Shown: positions 44,921 through 55,554 of the stretch, one piece after another
How positions within the stretch are numbered: position 1 is the stretch's first letter
How the letters are laid out: the number at the start of each line of letters is the position of its first letter
DNA from: Macrothele yani
Taxonomy: Eukaryota > Arthropoda > Arachnida > Araneae > Macrothelidae
DNA: 64,000 bases
Direction: 5' to 3'
Assembly: GCA_039090855.1 (NCBI GenBank)
Contig: CM077034.1
Span: forward strand, 228,434,701-228,498,700
Translations under genes and position numbers: made by a program
The notes under the pieces: generated by a model
What the model was told of the DNA's origin: nothing
The model's database searches: none
What the model saw: only the letters and a program-made list of their open reading frames with translations

Positions 44921-45398
44921 CAGTGGCATGGCCTGTCACTGTCCTTTCCCGGTTTTCCCTTGTTTGGTGGCCAAAGCAAAACTCAATTCCACTGGGAGTT
45001 GGGAAGTCTGACTGCCAATCTACCCCCACAGAGGAGAAGAGAAACAGGTCCACTCTGTGTCTACCCAATTCAGCTGGGAGAGACCCCCCCCCCGCCCCCG
45101 CCCCACCCCCCGCCTAATGTTATATTTGTCTTCTAAAAGTGTGTTAACTGTTTGCTTTCCTTTGTGGTTTGGTGCTGGGTTTGTCCAGAGCTACTCCAAA
45201 AAGAAATTTCTCACCCCTTTCTTTTCCTGGCAGTGCCCCTTTGCTCATGCCCCACCTTAGGGCTTAGTGGCCCACCCGCTCTGTCTGCTGCTTTTGACCT
45301 TCAAGACTTCTCATCTCATCATCACAGAGATCTAGGGAGGATCTCCCAGCTGACTTTTTGTTCACCCCTCCCCCTTTCCTTTGGGATGCCTGCTATTT

Positions 45399-45463
45399 GC
45401 TGCTCAGGAAATCTTAGTCATTGGTTTCAGTGCAATGACAAAGATTTCCTGAGCAGCTTTTTT
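45399..45463 (+). other. 25-bp stem hairpin followed by T run
   Basis: GCTGCTCAGGAAATCTT at 45399 pairs with AAGATTTCCTGAGCAGC at 45441-45457. GTCATTG/CAATGAC extends the stem to 25 bp with one mismatch and a 9-base loop. TTTTTT follows at once. It lies inside the hAT-type element. Confidence 0.8.
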
Positions 45464-45717
45464 ATTTTTTTTCTCAGTATTTTACTTTTTATAAGTATTA
45501 TTTATAGCTTTGAAGGGCCAAACACTGGAAATTTGCAATTAGTCAAATTTTATAAAGGCCACTGTTCTTTAAAAAAATATCAGAACTTGGGAAATAAATT
45601 ACGAATGTAACACATATATTCTGATTTTTGTTGTTGTTGTAAGTATTGATCTACTTTAATTTCAGGAAATTTGGGTTTAGTTTCAGGAAATTTGATTTCA
45701 CAGAATAAGCACCCCTG

Positions 45718-46516
45718 TAAAAGAAAAAAAAATTAAAATCGAAGCAAAACTCAGGTGCACCGAGCCAAAAAACACCTGTATCGCATGCCAGATAAACCAA
45801 AAAGAGTGAACGGAATTTGTCTTTCCGTCCCGCCAGTATTGTTTGGGATAATGGAATCATCCTGGTGCAGGCTTTTGCATTGTTCCTGTTTTTAAGCTTT
45901 TGTTCAGGGAAGCGCCCTTCAAACCGGTCTCCCCACCCCCCAGTGAAAATCAACCTTCCTGCGTGACGTATGCTGTAGCCAACGAAAGAGATACGCCGGG
46001 CGCGCTATCCGCAGAAGCCTCGGACGTCACGCTACTCGTCTGTGTGCTTGTGTCCCCATTCCATCCCCCCATGCAAAGGGCATTTGAGTCGGGCATTGCC
46101 ATAACAGGCCTGGTTGTCTCCCCCACTTTCCCTCCTAAACCAACATCAGGACAGCAGAGTTATTGTTTAAGTAAACGTGTGTAACTTAGTATGAGTAGGG
46201 GGGGACTGGATCACAGTCGAGTTTGTGAAAAAAGAAAAGACGTTGTTTGAAAAAATTTACTAAGCATCTGCATGAAAAAAAAAGGGTAGGGAAGACACGG
46301 TTTTATCGAAAACAAATTCCGCATAAGGGCCGCACACCCGAAAATTTTCACTTTTAGTAATGTAAGAGCCGCAGCTCTTAGCCCAAAAATGAAGGTATTT
46401 TATTTTGCACAGTGACCACTCGCAGAACATTTTGCGGCACCACATAATCTGTTGCAGAATTACCAGTTACTTTCTGCTATGGGGGAGCCGCAAGTAACCC
46501 ACACACATGCTAGGAG
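45718..46516. other. Intron sequence, no gene recognised
   Basis: Contains one isolated match of 23 bases (ATTGCCATAACAGGCCTGGT and onwards, near 46094) to the 38.9-42.6 kb satellite. Otherwise nothing is identified. Confidence 0.5.
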
Positions 46517-46525
46517 CTCGGGTAA

Positions 46526-46609
46526 GCCGCCCCGGTGGCGCAGTGGTCTAAGGCGCTGGCCTCTGATCATTCGTCCGTAAGGGGTCCGGGTTCGAATCCC
46601 GGTGAGGCA
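46526..46609 (+). mobile_element. SINE head, tRNA-derived, copy 1
   Basis: GCCGCCCCGGTGGCGCAGTG begins a tRNA-like head with A box TGGCGCAGTGG and B box GGTTCGAATCC. It ends CCGGTGAGGCA. Five of seven acceptor pairs hold and the anticodon arm does not fold, so this is a SINE promoter region, perhaps from a Leu/Ser-type tRNA because of the extra arm. A 131-bp body follows in tandem. CTCGGGTAA precedes it and recurs after the array at 48367. Confidence 0.85.
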
Positions 46610-48366
46610 TGGATGTTGTGTTTGTCTTATGGCACTGGCTCTCTCCCTTCCCTGGAACCAGTGACCCTAAATTAGGGACGGGCGACTGCTTATAGCCCAT
46701 TGAGTTGCTCACGGTGGTCGTTAAACCTCCAATCAATCAATGGATGTTGTGTTTGTCTTACGGCACTGGCTCTCTCCCTTCCCTGGAACCAGTGACCCTA
46801 AATTGGGGACGGGCGACTGCTTATAGCCCATTGAGTTGCTCACGGTGGTCGTTAAACCTCCAATCAATCAATGGATGTTGTGTTTGTCTTACGGCACTGG
46901 CTCTCTCCCTTCCCTGGAACCAGTGACCCTAAATTAGGGACGGGCGACTGCTTATAGCCCATTGAGTTGCTCACGGTGGTCGTTAAACCTCCAATCAATC
47001 AATGGATGTTGTGTTTGTCTTACGGCACTGGCTCTCTCCCTTCCCTGGAACCAGTGACCCTAAATTAGGGACGGGCGACGGCTTATAGCCCATTGAATTG
47101 CTCACGGTGGTCGTTAAACCTCCAATCAATCAATGGATGTTGTGTTTGTCTTACAGCACTGGCTCTCTCCCTTCCCTGGAACCAGTGACCCTAAATTAGG
47201 GACGGGCGACTGCTTATAGCCCATTGAGTTGCTCACGGTGGTCGTTAAACCTCCAATCAATCAATGGATGTTGTGTTTGTCTTACGGCACTGGCTCTCTC
47301 CCTTCCCTGGAACCAGTGACCCTAAATTAGGGACGGGCGACTGCTTATAGCCCATTGAGTTGCTCACGGTGGTCGTTAAACCTCCAATCAATCAATGGAT
47401 GTTGTGTTTGTCTTACGGCACTGGCTCTCTCCCTTCCCTGGAACCAGTGACCCTAAATTAGGGACGGGCGACTGCTTATAGCCCATTGAATTGCTCACGG
47501 TGGTCGTTAAACCTCCAATCAATCAATGGATGTTGTGTTTGTCTTACGGCACTGGCTCTCTCTCTTCCCTGGAACCAGTGACCCTAAATTAGGGACAGGC
47601 GACTGCTTATAGCCGATTGAGTTGCTCACGGTGGTCGTTAAACCTCCAATCAATCAATGGATGTTGTGTTTGTCTTACGGCACTGGCTCTCTCCCTTCCC
47701 TGGAACCAGTGACCCTAAATTAGGGACGGGCGACTGCTTATAGCCCATTGAGTTGCTCACGGTGGTCGTTAAACCTCCAATCAATCAATGGATGTTGTGT
47801 TTGTCTTACGGCACTGGCTCTCTCCCTTCCCTGGAACCAGTGACCCTAAATTAGGGACGGGCGACTGCTTATAGCCCATTGAGTTGCTCACGGTGGTCGT
47901 TAAACCTCCAATCAAAAAAAAAAAAAAATCATTCGTCCGAACGGGGTCCAGGTTCGAATCCCGGTGAGGCATGGATGTTGTGTTTGTCTTACGGCACTGG
48001 CTCTTTCCCTTCCCTGGAACCAGTGACCCTAAATTAGGGATGGGCGACTGCTTATAGCCCATTGAGTTGCTCACGGTGGTCGTTAAACCTCCAATCAATC
48101 AATGGAGTTTGTGTGTTTGTCTTACGGCACTGGCTCTCTCCCTTCCCTGGAACCAGTGACCCTAAATTAGGGACGGGCGACTGCTTATAGCCCATTGAGT
48201 TGCTCACGGTGGTCGTTAAACCTCCAATCAATCAATGGATGTTGTGTTTGTCTTACGGCACTGGCTCTCTCCCTTCCCTGGAACCAGTGACCCTAAATTA
48301 GGGACGGGCGACTGCTTATAGCCCATTGAGTTGCTCACGGTGGTCGTTAAACCTCCAATAAAAAAA
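46610..48366 (+). repeat. SINE body array, 131-bp unit, about 13 copies
   Basis: Units run TGGATGTTGTGTTTGTCTTA, CCCTTCCCTGGAACCAGTGA, GACGGGCGACTGCTTATAGC and GGTGGTCGTTAAACCTCC, joined by AATCAATCAA. At 47926-47972 an A run is followed by the B-box half of a SINE head and then more bodies, so one truncated copy is embedded. The array ends in an A run. Confidence 0.95.
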
Positions 48367-48610
48367 CTCGGGTAACATTTCTTTTTTTTTTGTTTTTTTG
48401 TTTAAAGCAAGTTTTGAATTTATTACATTTTTTACATTTATGTCATTATGCGTATTTTACACGTCATGTACAAGGCAATTTTTTGTGTTTAACTTTCGGA
48501 CTCTGGCGCCAGGCATCTTGGGCAAAATATTTTTCAAGCCCTAATGATGACTGTCTTTTTTTCTTATAGGAGGAAATTCTCCATTGGAAACTTTTTGTCT
48601 CTAAAATCTA

Positions 48611-49228
48611 CACTGCTTTCCACCCAAAATGCAACAGCAAGAATGACACGAGATAGCAAAGCCAGATTTACTGGACACATAACAACAGATACAAAGATGA
48701 AACGATTGAGCTTACAAGCCCGTGCGACTTGCGGAACACGCAGACATCAATAGTTCGTGTGCCCCCCCCCCCCATGGCTGGCAATAACGGCCGCAACACG
48801 GCGCGGCGTCGAACGAAAGAGGCTTTGGATGTAGGCTTGGGGTGTGTCGGTCCACGCTGCTTCCACACGTTGCCACAGTTCATCACGGGTGGTGCTTGCC
48901 GGGCCACTCGGTTGCCGGTCAGCGACCAGACGTATTCGATGGGCACCATATCGGGAGAACGGGCGGGCCACGGCAGTAGTGACACCTGGTGGGCCGTGAA
49001 GAATTGTTGCACGATGCGTGCCATGTGCGGGTGCGCGTCGTCCTGTTGAGACGTGGCCGCTGGCAGGTCCTGCAGGTAAGGGAGGACTACAGGCTTCAAA
49101 ACGTTGGAGATGTAGGTTGAGTGTACCGGTGATGCGTGCCAGAGAGGTGCGGGTGTCATATCCAATTGCGCCCCAAACCGTAACGCCAGGCGATGGACCG
49201 GTATGGCGATGCATAATGCAGGCGTCAT
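48611..49228 (-). pseudogene. Tc1-like element D, C-terminal half (split copy)
   Basis: The end CACTGCTTTCCACCCAAAAT follows TA at 48609-48610. The minus strand reads MHRHTGPSPGVTVWGAIGYD, QQDDAHPHMARIVQQFFTAH (second Asp) and WPARSPDMVPIEYVWSL (Glu). The frame is broken between. The copy stops at GGCGTCAT (49221-49228), and the other half resumes at the same word at 54518. Confidence 0.9.
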
Positions 49229-49838
49229 CATGCCTGCCATTCTTCCGTCCTGGGGACGGATTTCCGTCTTTTGAAGATTTTGGCTACCTGTTATTCTTGT
49301 TAGAATATTTTTAAATTCTGTTTTTGTTTTTCCTCCGAAAGTTGTGTATTTCTGTAATCATTGAAATTGTGGAGTTGCACCAAATGTTTTAAAAGTGATC
49401 AAAATGTTCTAGATAGTTCATCACGATTGCACACCTGCCAAATTTTCCGGATTTTGTCAAATCTCTTCCGTTCTAAAAGTGCGTTTTTTGGGGTTCATCA
49501 CATTTTCTGGAAGTTCGGCAAAGATGCGCAGTGTAGGGGACTGATTTTCCGTTTTTTTTTTTTTTTTAATTTTTCTGAATGGGTCTTTTTATTACTGTTT
49601 CTCTTCCTGGATGTATTCCTAATTTTTTATTGTTTCCAATGATGTTCATTTATTTTTCCATAACCGTGCAAAATAACAAATTCGCATTTTTAAAGATTTT
49701 TTCCAAACGAAATGCTTGCTTTCCTACTGCGTAGTATCTGCTTCAAAATAAATCAGTGGAGCTTGCATTTTTACACTCCAGTTTTTGTTAGCGAAATATT
49801 TCAAACTCGATTCACGATGTGTCCGTGAAAGAATCGGT

Positions 49839-49921
49839 GCCGCCCCGGAAGCGCAGTGGTCTTAGCGATGGCCTCTGATCATTCGTCCGAAAGGGGTCCG
49901 GGTTCGAATCCCGGTGAGGCA
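49839..49921 (+). mobile_element. SINE head, copy 2
   Basis: Same head as at 46526 with a few changes (GGAAGCGCAGTGG in the A box). It lies inside the 49229 element and is followed by body units to 50764. Confidence 0.85.
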
Positions 49922-50764
49922 TGGATGTTGTGTTTGTTTGTCTTAGGGCACTGGCTCTTTCCCTTCCCTGGAACCAGTGACCCTAAATTAGGGACGGGCG
50001 ACGGCTTATAGCCCATTGAGTTGCTCACGGTGGTCGTTAAATCTCCAATCAATCAATGGATGTTGTGTTTGTCTTACGGCACTGGCTCTCTCCCTTCCCT
50101 GGAACCAGTGACCCTAAATTAGGGACGGGCGACTGCTTATAGCCCATTGAGTTGCTCACGGTGGTCGTTAAACCTCCAATCAATCAATGGAGTTTGTGTG
50201 TTTGTCTTACGGCACTGGCTCTCTCCCTTCCCTGGAACCAGTGACCCTAAATTAGGGACGGGCGATGGCTTATAGCCCATTGAATTGCTCACGGTGGTCG
50301 TTAAACCTCCAATAAAAAAAAATAATAATAATAATTCGTCCGAACGGGGTCCGGGTTCGAATCGCAGTGAAGCATGGATGTTGTGTTTGTCTTACGGCAC
50401 TGGCTCTCTCCCTTCCCTGGAACCAGTGACCCTAAATTAGGGACGGGCGACTGCTTATAGCCCATTGAGTTGCTCACGGTGGTCGTTAAACCTCCAATCA
50501 ATCAATGGAGTTTGTGTGTTTGTCTTACGGCACTGGCTCTCTCCCTTCCCTGGAACCAGTGACCCTAAATTAGGGACGGGCGACTGCTTATAGCCCATTG
50601 AGTTGCTCACGGTGGTCGTTAAACCTCCAATCAATCAATGGATGTTGTGTTTGTCTTACGGCACTGGCTCTCTCCCTTCCCTGGAACCAGTGACCCTAAA
50701 TTAGGGACGGGCGACTGCTTATAGCCCATTGAGTTGCTCACGGTGGTCGTTAAACCTCCAATAA
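49922..50764 (+). repeat. SINE body array, second
   Basis: About six 131-bp body units, with an A/AAT run and a truncated B-box copy at 50313-50373 embedded. Same unit as at 46610. Confidence 0.93.
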
Positions 50765-51011
50765 AAAAACTCGGGTAACATTTCTTTTTTTTTGTTTTTT
50801 TGTTTAAAGCAAGTTTTGAATTTATTACATTTTTTACATTTATGTCATTATGCGTATTTTACACGTCATGTACAAGGCAATTTTTTGTGTTTAACTTTCG
50901 GACTCTGGCGCCAGGCATCTTGGGCAAAATATTTTTCAAGCCCTAATGATGACTGTCTTTTTTCTTATAGGAGGAAATTCTCCATTGGAAACTTTTTGTC
51001 TCTAAAATCTA

Positions 51012-51627
51012 CACTGCTTTCCACCCAAAATGCAACAGCAAGAATGACACGAGATAGCAAAGCCAGATTTACTGGACACATAACAACAGATACAAAGATG
51101 AAACGATTGAGCTTACAAGCCCGTGCGACTTGCGGAACACGCAGACATCAATAGTTCGTGTGCCCCCCCCCCATGGCTGGCAATAACGGCCGCAACACGG
51201 CGCGGCGTCGAACGAAAGAGGCTTTGGATGTAGGCTTGGGGTGTGTCGGTCCACGCTGCTTCCACACGTTGCCACAGTTCATCACGGGTGGTGCTTGCCG
51301 GGCCACTCGGTTGCCGGTCAGCGACCAGACGTATTCGATGGGCACCATATCGGGAGAACGGGCGGGCCACGGCAGTAGTGACACCTGGTGGGCCGTGAAG
51401 AATTGTTGCACGATGCGTGCCATGTGCGGGTGCGCGTCGTCCTGTTGAGACGTGGCCGCTGGCAGGTCCTGCAGGTAAGGGAGGACTACAGGCTTCAAAA
51501 CGTTGGAGATGTAGGTTGAGTGTACCGGTGATGCGTGCCAGAGAGGTGCGGGTGTCATATCCAATTGCGCCCCAAACCGTAACGCCAGGCGATGGACCGG
51601 TATGGCGATGCATAATGCAGGCGTCAT
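51012..51627 (-). pseudogene. Tc1-like element D fragment, duplicated copy
   Basis: Duplicate of 48611-49228 created by the 2.4-kb tandem duplication; it carries the same mutations, so it is not an independent insertion. Confidence 0.93.
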
Positions 51628-52241
51628 CATGCCTGCCATTCTTCCGTCCTGGGGACGGATTTCCGTCTTTTGAAGATTTTGGCTACCTGTTATTCTTGTT
51701 AGAATATTTTTAAATTCTGTTTTTGTTTTTCCTCCGAAAGTTGTGTATTTCTGTAATCATTGAAATTGTGGAGTTGCACCAAATGTTTTAAAAGTGATCA
51801 AAATGTTCTAGATAGTTCATCACGATTGCACACCTGCCAAATTTTCCGGATTTTGTCAAATCTCTTCCGTTCTAAAAGTGCGTTTTTTGGGGTTCATCAC
51901 ATTTTCTGGAAGTTCGGCAAAGATGCGCAGTGTAGGGGACTGATTTTCCGTTTTTTTTTTTTTTTTTTTTAATTTTTCTGAATGGGTCTTTTTATTACTG
52001 TTTCTCTTCCTGGATGTATTCCTAATTTTTTATTGTTTCCAATGATGTTCATTTATTTTTCCATAACCGTGCAAAATAACAAATTCGCATTTTTAAAGAT
52101 TTTTTCCAAACGAAATGCTTGCTTTCCTACTGCGTAGTATCTGCTTCAAAATAAATCAGTGGAGCTTGCATTTTTACACTCCAGTTTTTGTTAGCGAAAT
52201 ATTTCAAACTCGATTCACGATGTGTCCGTGAAAGAATCGGT

Positions 52242-52324
52242 GCCGCCCCGGAAGCGCAGTGGTCTTAGCGATGGCCTCTGATCATTCGTCCGAAAGGGGT
52301 CCGGGTTCGAATCCCGGTGAGGCA
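52242..52324 (+). mobile_element. SINE head, duplicated copy 2
   Basis: Duplicate of the head at 49839, including its AAGCGCAGTGG variant. Confidence 0.9.
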
Positions 52325-53971
52325 TGGATGTTGTGTTTGTTTGTCTTAGGGCACTGGCTCTTTCCCTTCCCTGGAACCAGTGACCCTAAATTAGGGACGG
52401 GCGACGGCTTATAGCCCATTGAGTTGCTCACGGTGGTCGTTAAATCTCCAATCAATCAATGGATGTTGTGTTTGTCTTACGGCACTGGCTCTCTCCCTTC
52501 CCTGGAACCAGTGACCCTAAATTAGGGACGGGCGACTGCTTATAGCCCATTGAGTTGCTCACGGTGGTCGTTAAACCTCCAATCAATCAATGGAGTTTGT
52601 GTGTTTGTCTTACGGCACTGGCTCTCTCCCTTCCCTGGAACCAGTGACCCTAAATTAGGGACGGGCGATGGCTTATAGCCCATTGAATTGCTCACGGTGG
52701 TCGTTAAACCTCCAATAAAAAAAAATAATAATAATAATTCGTCCGAACGGGGTCCGGGTTCGAATCGCAGTGAAGCATGGATGTTGTGTTTGTCTTACGG
52801 CACTGGCTCTCTCCCTTCCCTGGAACCAGTGACCCTAAATTAGGGACGGGCGACTGCTTATAGCCCATTGAGTTGCTCACGGTGGTCGTTAAACCTCCAA
52901 TCAATCAATGGAGTTTGTGTGTTTGTCTTACGGCACTGGCTCTCTCCCTTCCCTGGAACCAGTGACCCTAAATTAGGGACGGGCGACTGCTTATAGCCCA
53001 TTGAGTTGCTCACGGTGGTCGTTAAACCTCCAATCAATCAATGGATGTTGTGTTTGTCTTACGGCACTGGCTCTCTCCCTTCCCTGGAACCAGTGACCCT
53101 AAATTAGGGACGGGCGACTGCTTATAGCCCATTGAGTTGCTCACGGTGGTCGTTAAACCTCCAATCAATCAATGGATGTTGTGTTTGTCTTACGGCACTG
53201 GCTCTCTCCCTTCCCTGGAACCAGGGACCCTAAATTAGGGACGGGCGACTGCTTATAGCCCATTGAGTTGCTCACGGTGGTCGTTAAACCTCCAATCAAT
53301 CAATGGATGTTGTGTTTGTCTTACGGCACTGGCTCTCTCCCTTCCCTGGAACCAGGGACCCTAAATTAGGGACGGGCGACGGCTTATAGCCCATTGAGTT
53401 GCTCACGGTGGTCGTTAAACCTCCAATCAATCAATGGATGTTGTGTTTGCCTTACGGCACTGGCTCTCTCCCTTCCCTGGAACCAGTGACCCTAAATTAG
53501 GGACGGGCGACTGCTTATAGCCCATTGAGTTGCTCACGGTGGTCGTTAAACCTCCAATCAATCAATGGATGTTGTGTTTGTCTTACGGCACTGGCTCTCT
53601 CCCTTCCCTGGAACCAGTGACCCTAAATTAGGGACGGGCGACTGCTTATAGCCCATTGAGTTGCTCACGGTGGTCGTTAAACCTCCAATCAATCAATGGA
53701 TGTTGTGTTTGCCTTACGGCACTGGCTCTCTCCCTTCCCTGGAACCAGTGACCCTAAATTAGGGACGGGCGACTGCTTATAGCCCATTGAGTTGCTCACG
53801 GTGGTCGTTAAACCTCCAATCAATCAATGGATGTTGTGTTTGTCTTACGGCACTGGCTCTCTCCCTTCCCTGGAACCAGTGACCCTAAATTAGGGACGGG
53901 CGATGGCTTATAGCCCATTGAATTGCTCACGGTGGTCGTTTAACCTCCAATCAAAAAAAAAAAAAAAAAAA
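52325..53971 (+). repeat. SINE body array, third
   Basis: About twelve 131-bp units, again with a truncated B-box copy at 52716-52775. The array ends in a run of about 18 A. AAGCATTGGT after the A run resembles AAGAATCGGT before the head (8 of 10), a possible decayed target duplication. Confidence 0.92.
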
Positions 53972-54517
53972 GCATTGGTTTTATCTCCGTCGTGACCTGT
54001 AAAATCGTATTCAAGGCAGAGTGACTACCTCAGTGCCGATTTTTGGAATTAATTTAACTTAAAATGCATGTTTTGCCATTCCTTAGTTATCCCTTGCTAC
54101 ATCAAATCACAGAGCAGGCATTTTGCCATTTTCTTAACGAAGTCAAAGTTAAAAAATGCCACTACTTATTACTCATTGTGCAGAGAAAACTGCTGTGTAT
54201 CACTATATACGGCGACGGACAGTTGAGGTCCCGATTTTGAACTTTAATTTTTGATTAAACAAAAGGGAAAATGCTCGCACCTTTTATTTCTTGACATAGC
54301 AAACAGTGAATAAGAAAATGCTGTGAAAAGAGCTGAACGGATCACCAAAATGGTTGTATTCAGTTTTTGTCTTATCAACTTATAAAAGTTGAGGGAGGTA
54401 GTTAATTATATTTTCTTTTTTTTTTTTTCCCCCTTGTCACATTAATCGATATAGCCCAACTCATTACATTGTGTCTCGATTTTCAGTCTTGGCGTAAGCA
54501 CTTTACTGGCACCCATG
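53972..54517. other. Right part of the 5.3-kb insertion
   Basis: AT-rich, with a T run at about 54412-54428. No coding motif. It ends with the inverted-repeat end TGGCACCCATG. Confidence 0.6.
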
Positions 54518-55284
54518 GGCGTCATACAGTCTCTCGCAGCGGTGCCGCCACACGCGGATCCGACCATCGTGGTGTTGCAGGCAGAAGCGGGATTCGTCAG
54601 AGAAGACAATGTATTACCATTCCGTAGTGCAGGTGCAGCAACCCACTGCTGCCGCACTCAATGGTAATCGGTGCAATGGCCGCCGTGCTACAAGTCCCCG
54701 CTCCTGTAGACGACGTCGAACGGTACGTGCCGACACAGGTTGTTGCGCAACACGCCCTAATTCCTGCGGAAACATTCGGGACGTTGCGGTGCGAGCCGTC
54801 GATGCCCGCCGCACGACATGCCGGTCCTCTCGTTCGGCGGTGTGCCGTGTCTGCGGCAATCGCTCACGTCGGTGCGTCCGTCACTCCTGCAACCACCGAA
54901 TCCATACTCGCCTCACTGTGGGTGGATGTCGTCCCACACGGGCGCCGATGTCTCGGCACGATAAACCGCTGTCGCGATAAGCCACTGTTCGTCCTCTGTC
55001 GAACTCGGAAACGTGCTGGAATGACTGCCGTATTCTGCGACGAGGCATCGGGAAGCTTCCCACACACGGGTCCGGCAGCACAACACACTTCCACTACTTG
55101 CACCCCGCCTTCTGTGCACCCTTCTTATTATAGTGCTTCCCGGTGGCGTGCCGGGCGCACCCGATTTGCATATGCCCTGCAATGCTAATCATTTGCATGT
55201 CCTCTCGCAGGCGACACATGCTGCGAATTTCAGGCCAATTGGATGCCTCCTTCTTGGTGTTGCATTTTGGGTGGCCAAGCAATG
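54518..55284 (-). pseudogene. Tc1-like element D, N-terminal half (split copy)
   Basis: On the minus strand the ATG lies near 55045: MPRRRIRQSFQHVSEFDRGR, then YRDSGLSCRDIGARVGRHPP. In other frames follow MFPQELGRVAQQPVSARTVR and the DESRF block near 54590. The right end, GCATTTTGGGTGGCCAAGC, reaches 55284 and is followed by TA. It is the other half of 48611-49228. Confidence 0.9.
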
Positions 55285-55554
55285 TAGGTGCCCGATCGGG
55301 CAACTAGATTTGTTTTCTTACCTGCCCAAGCCAATAATTTGCATGTCCCAGGCATCTCGGGCATGGTATTTTTCAAACCCTGCATGTAGCTTATCTACGT
55401 TATATTCACTCTATTTCAACACAGTCCAATTTTGCAACCAATCAAAAAATACAGCTTTCTTCTTTTTTTTTTTTTTCTTATCCTCTATCAATTTTGTGTA
55501 CGTATGTGCTTCATTATGTGTTTGACAAGGTTACTGTGCACCTTGTGGAATGAA
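55285..55554. other. Intron spacer with hAT-like end motif
   Basis: On the minus strand CAGGGTTTGAAAAATACC lies near 55382, resembling a hAT end. The same neighbourhood (CCAGGCATCT.GGGCA) recurs near 48510 and 50911. No gene. Confidence 0.5.

Larger units (their letters stand above)
44714..45717. mobile_element. hAT-type non-autonomous element, 1.0 kb
   Basis: Inverted ends CAGGGGTGCTTATT at 44714 and, inverted, at 45717 match over 14 bases; CAGGGGTG is a common hAT end. The flanks share only a TAAAA-like word, so no clean 8-bp duplication is seen. Inside are a minisatellite at 44757-44920, a C run at 45086-45094 and a hairpin at 45399-45457. No transposase. Confidence 0.75.
48362..50764. 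repeat. 2.4-kb tandem duplication, copy 1
   Basis: The segment recurs at a constant offset of about 2403 bases and matches base for base apart from homopolymer lengths (C run near 48763, T runs near 48387 and 49553). It carries a Tc1 D fragment, the left end of the element starting at 49229, a SINE head and part of its array. Confidence 0.95.
50765..53160. repeat. 2.4-kb tandem duplication, copy 2
   Basis: Second copy of the 48.4-50.8 kb segment. The junctions lie in 131-bp body units, which points to unequal exchange between the array outside and the array inside the 49229 element. Confidence 0.95.
49229..54517. mobile_element. 5.3-kb insertion with 8-bp TSD, hAT-like
   Basis: GGCGTCAT at 49221-49228 and 54518-54525 flanks the insert and lies at matching points of the Tc1 D element. 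The ends are CATGCCTGCCAT and, inverted, CATGGGTGCCAG, a short imperfect inverted repeat. An 8-bp duplication fits hAT and a few other superfamilies. No transposase is recognised. Its present size includes the 2.4-kb duplication and a SINE with a long body array, so the original element was probably near 1.2 kb or less. Confidence 0.75.

Noticed and set aside
44641..45117. 158-codon open frame on the plus strand
   Set aside because: Mostly Phe and Pro from T and C runs within a non-autonomous hAT-type element.
46526..46609. Functional tRNA gene
   Set aside because: Boxes A and B are good, but the anticodon arm does not pair, two acceptor pairs fail and it is followed by SINE body.
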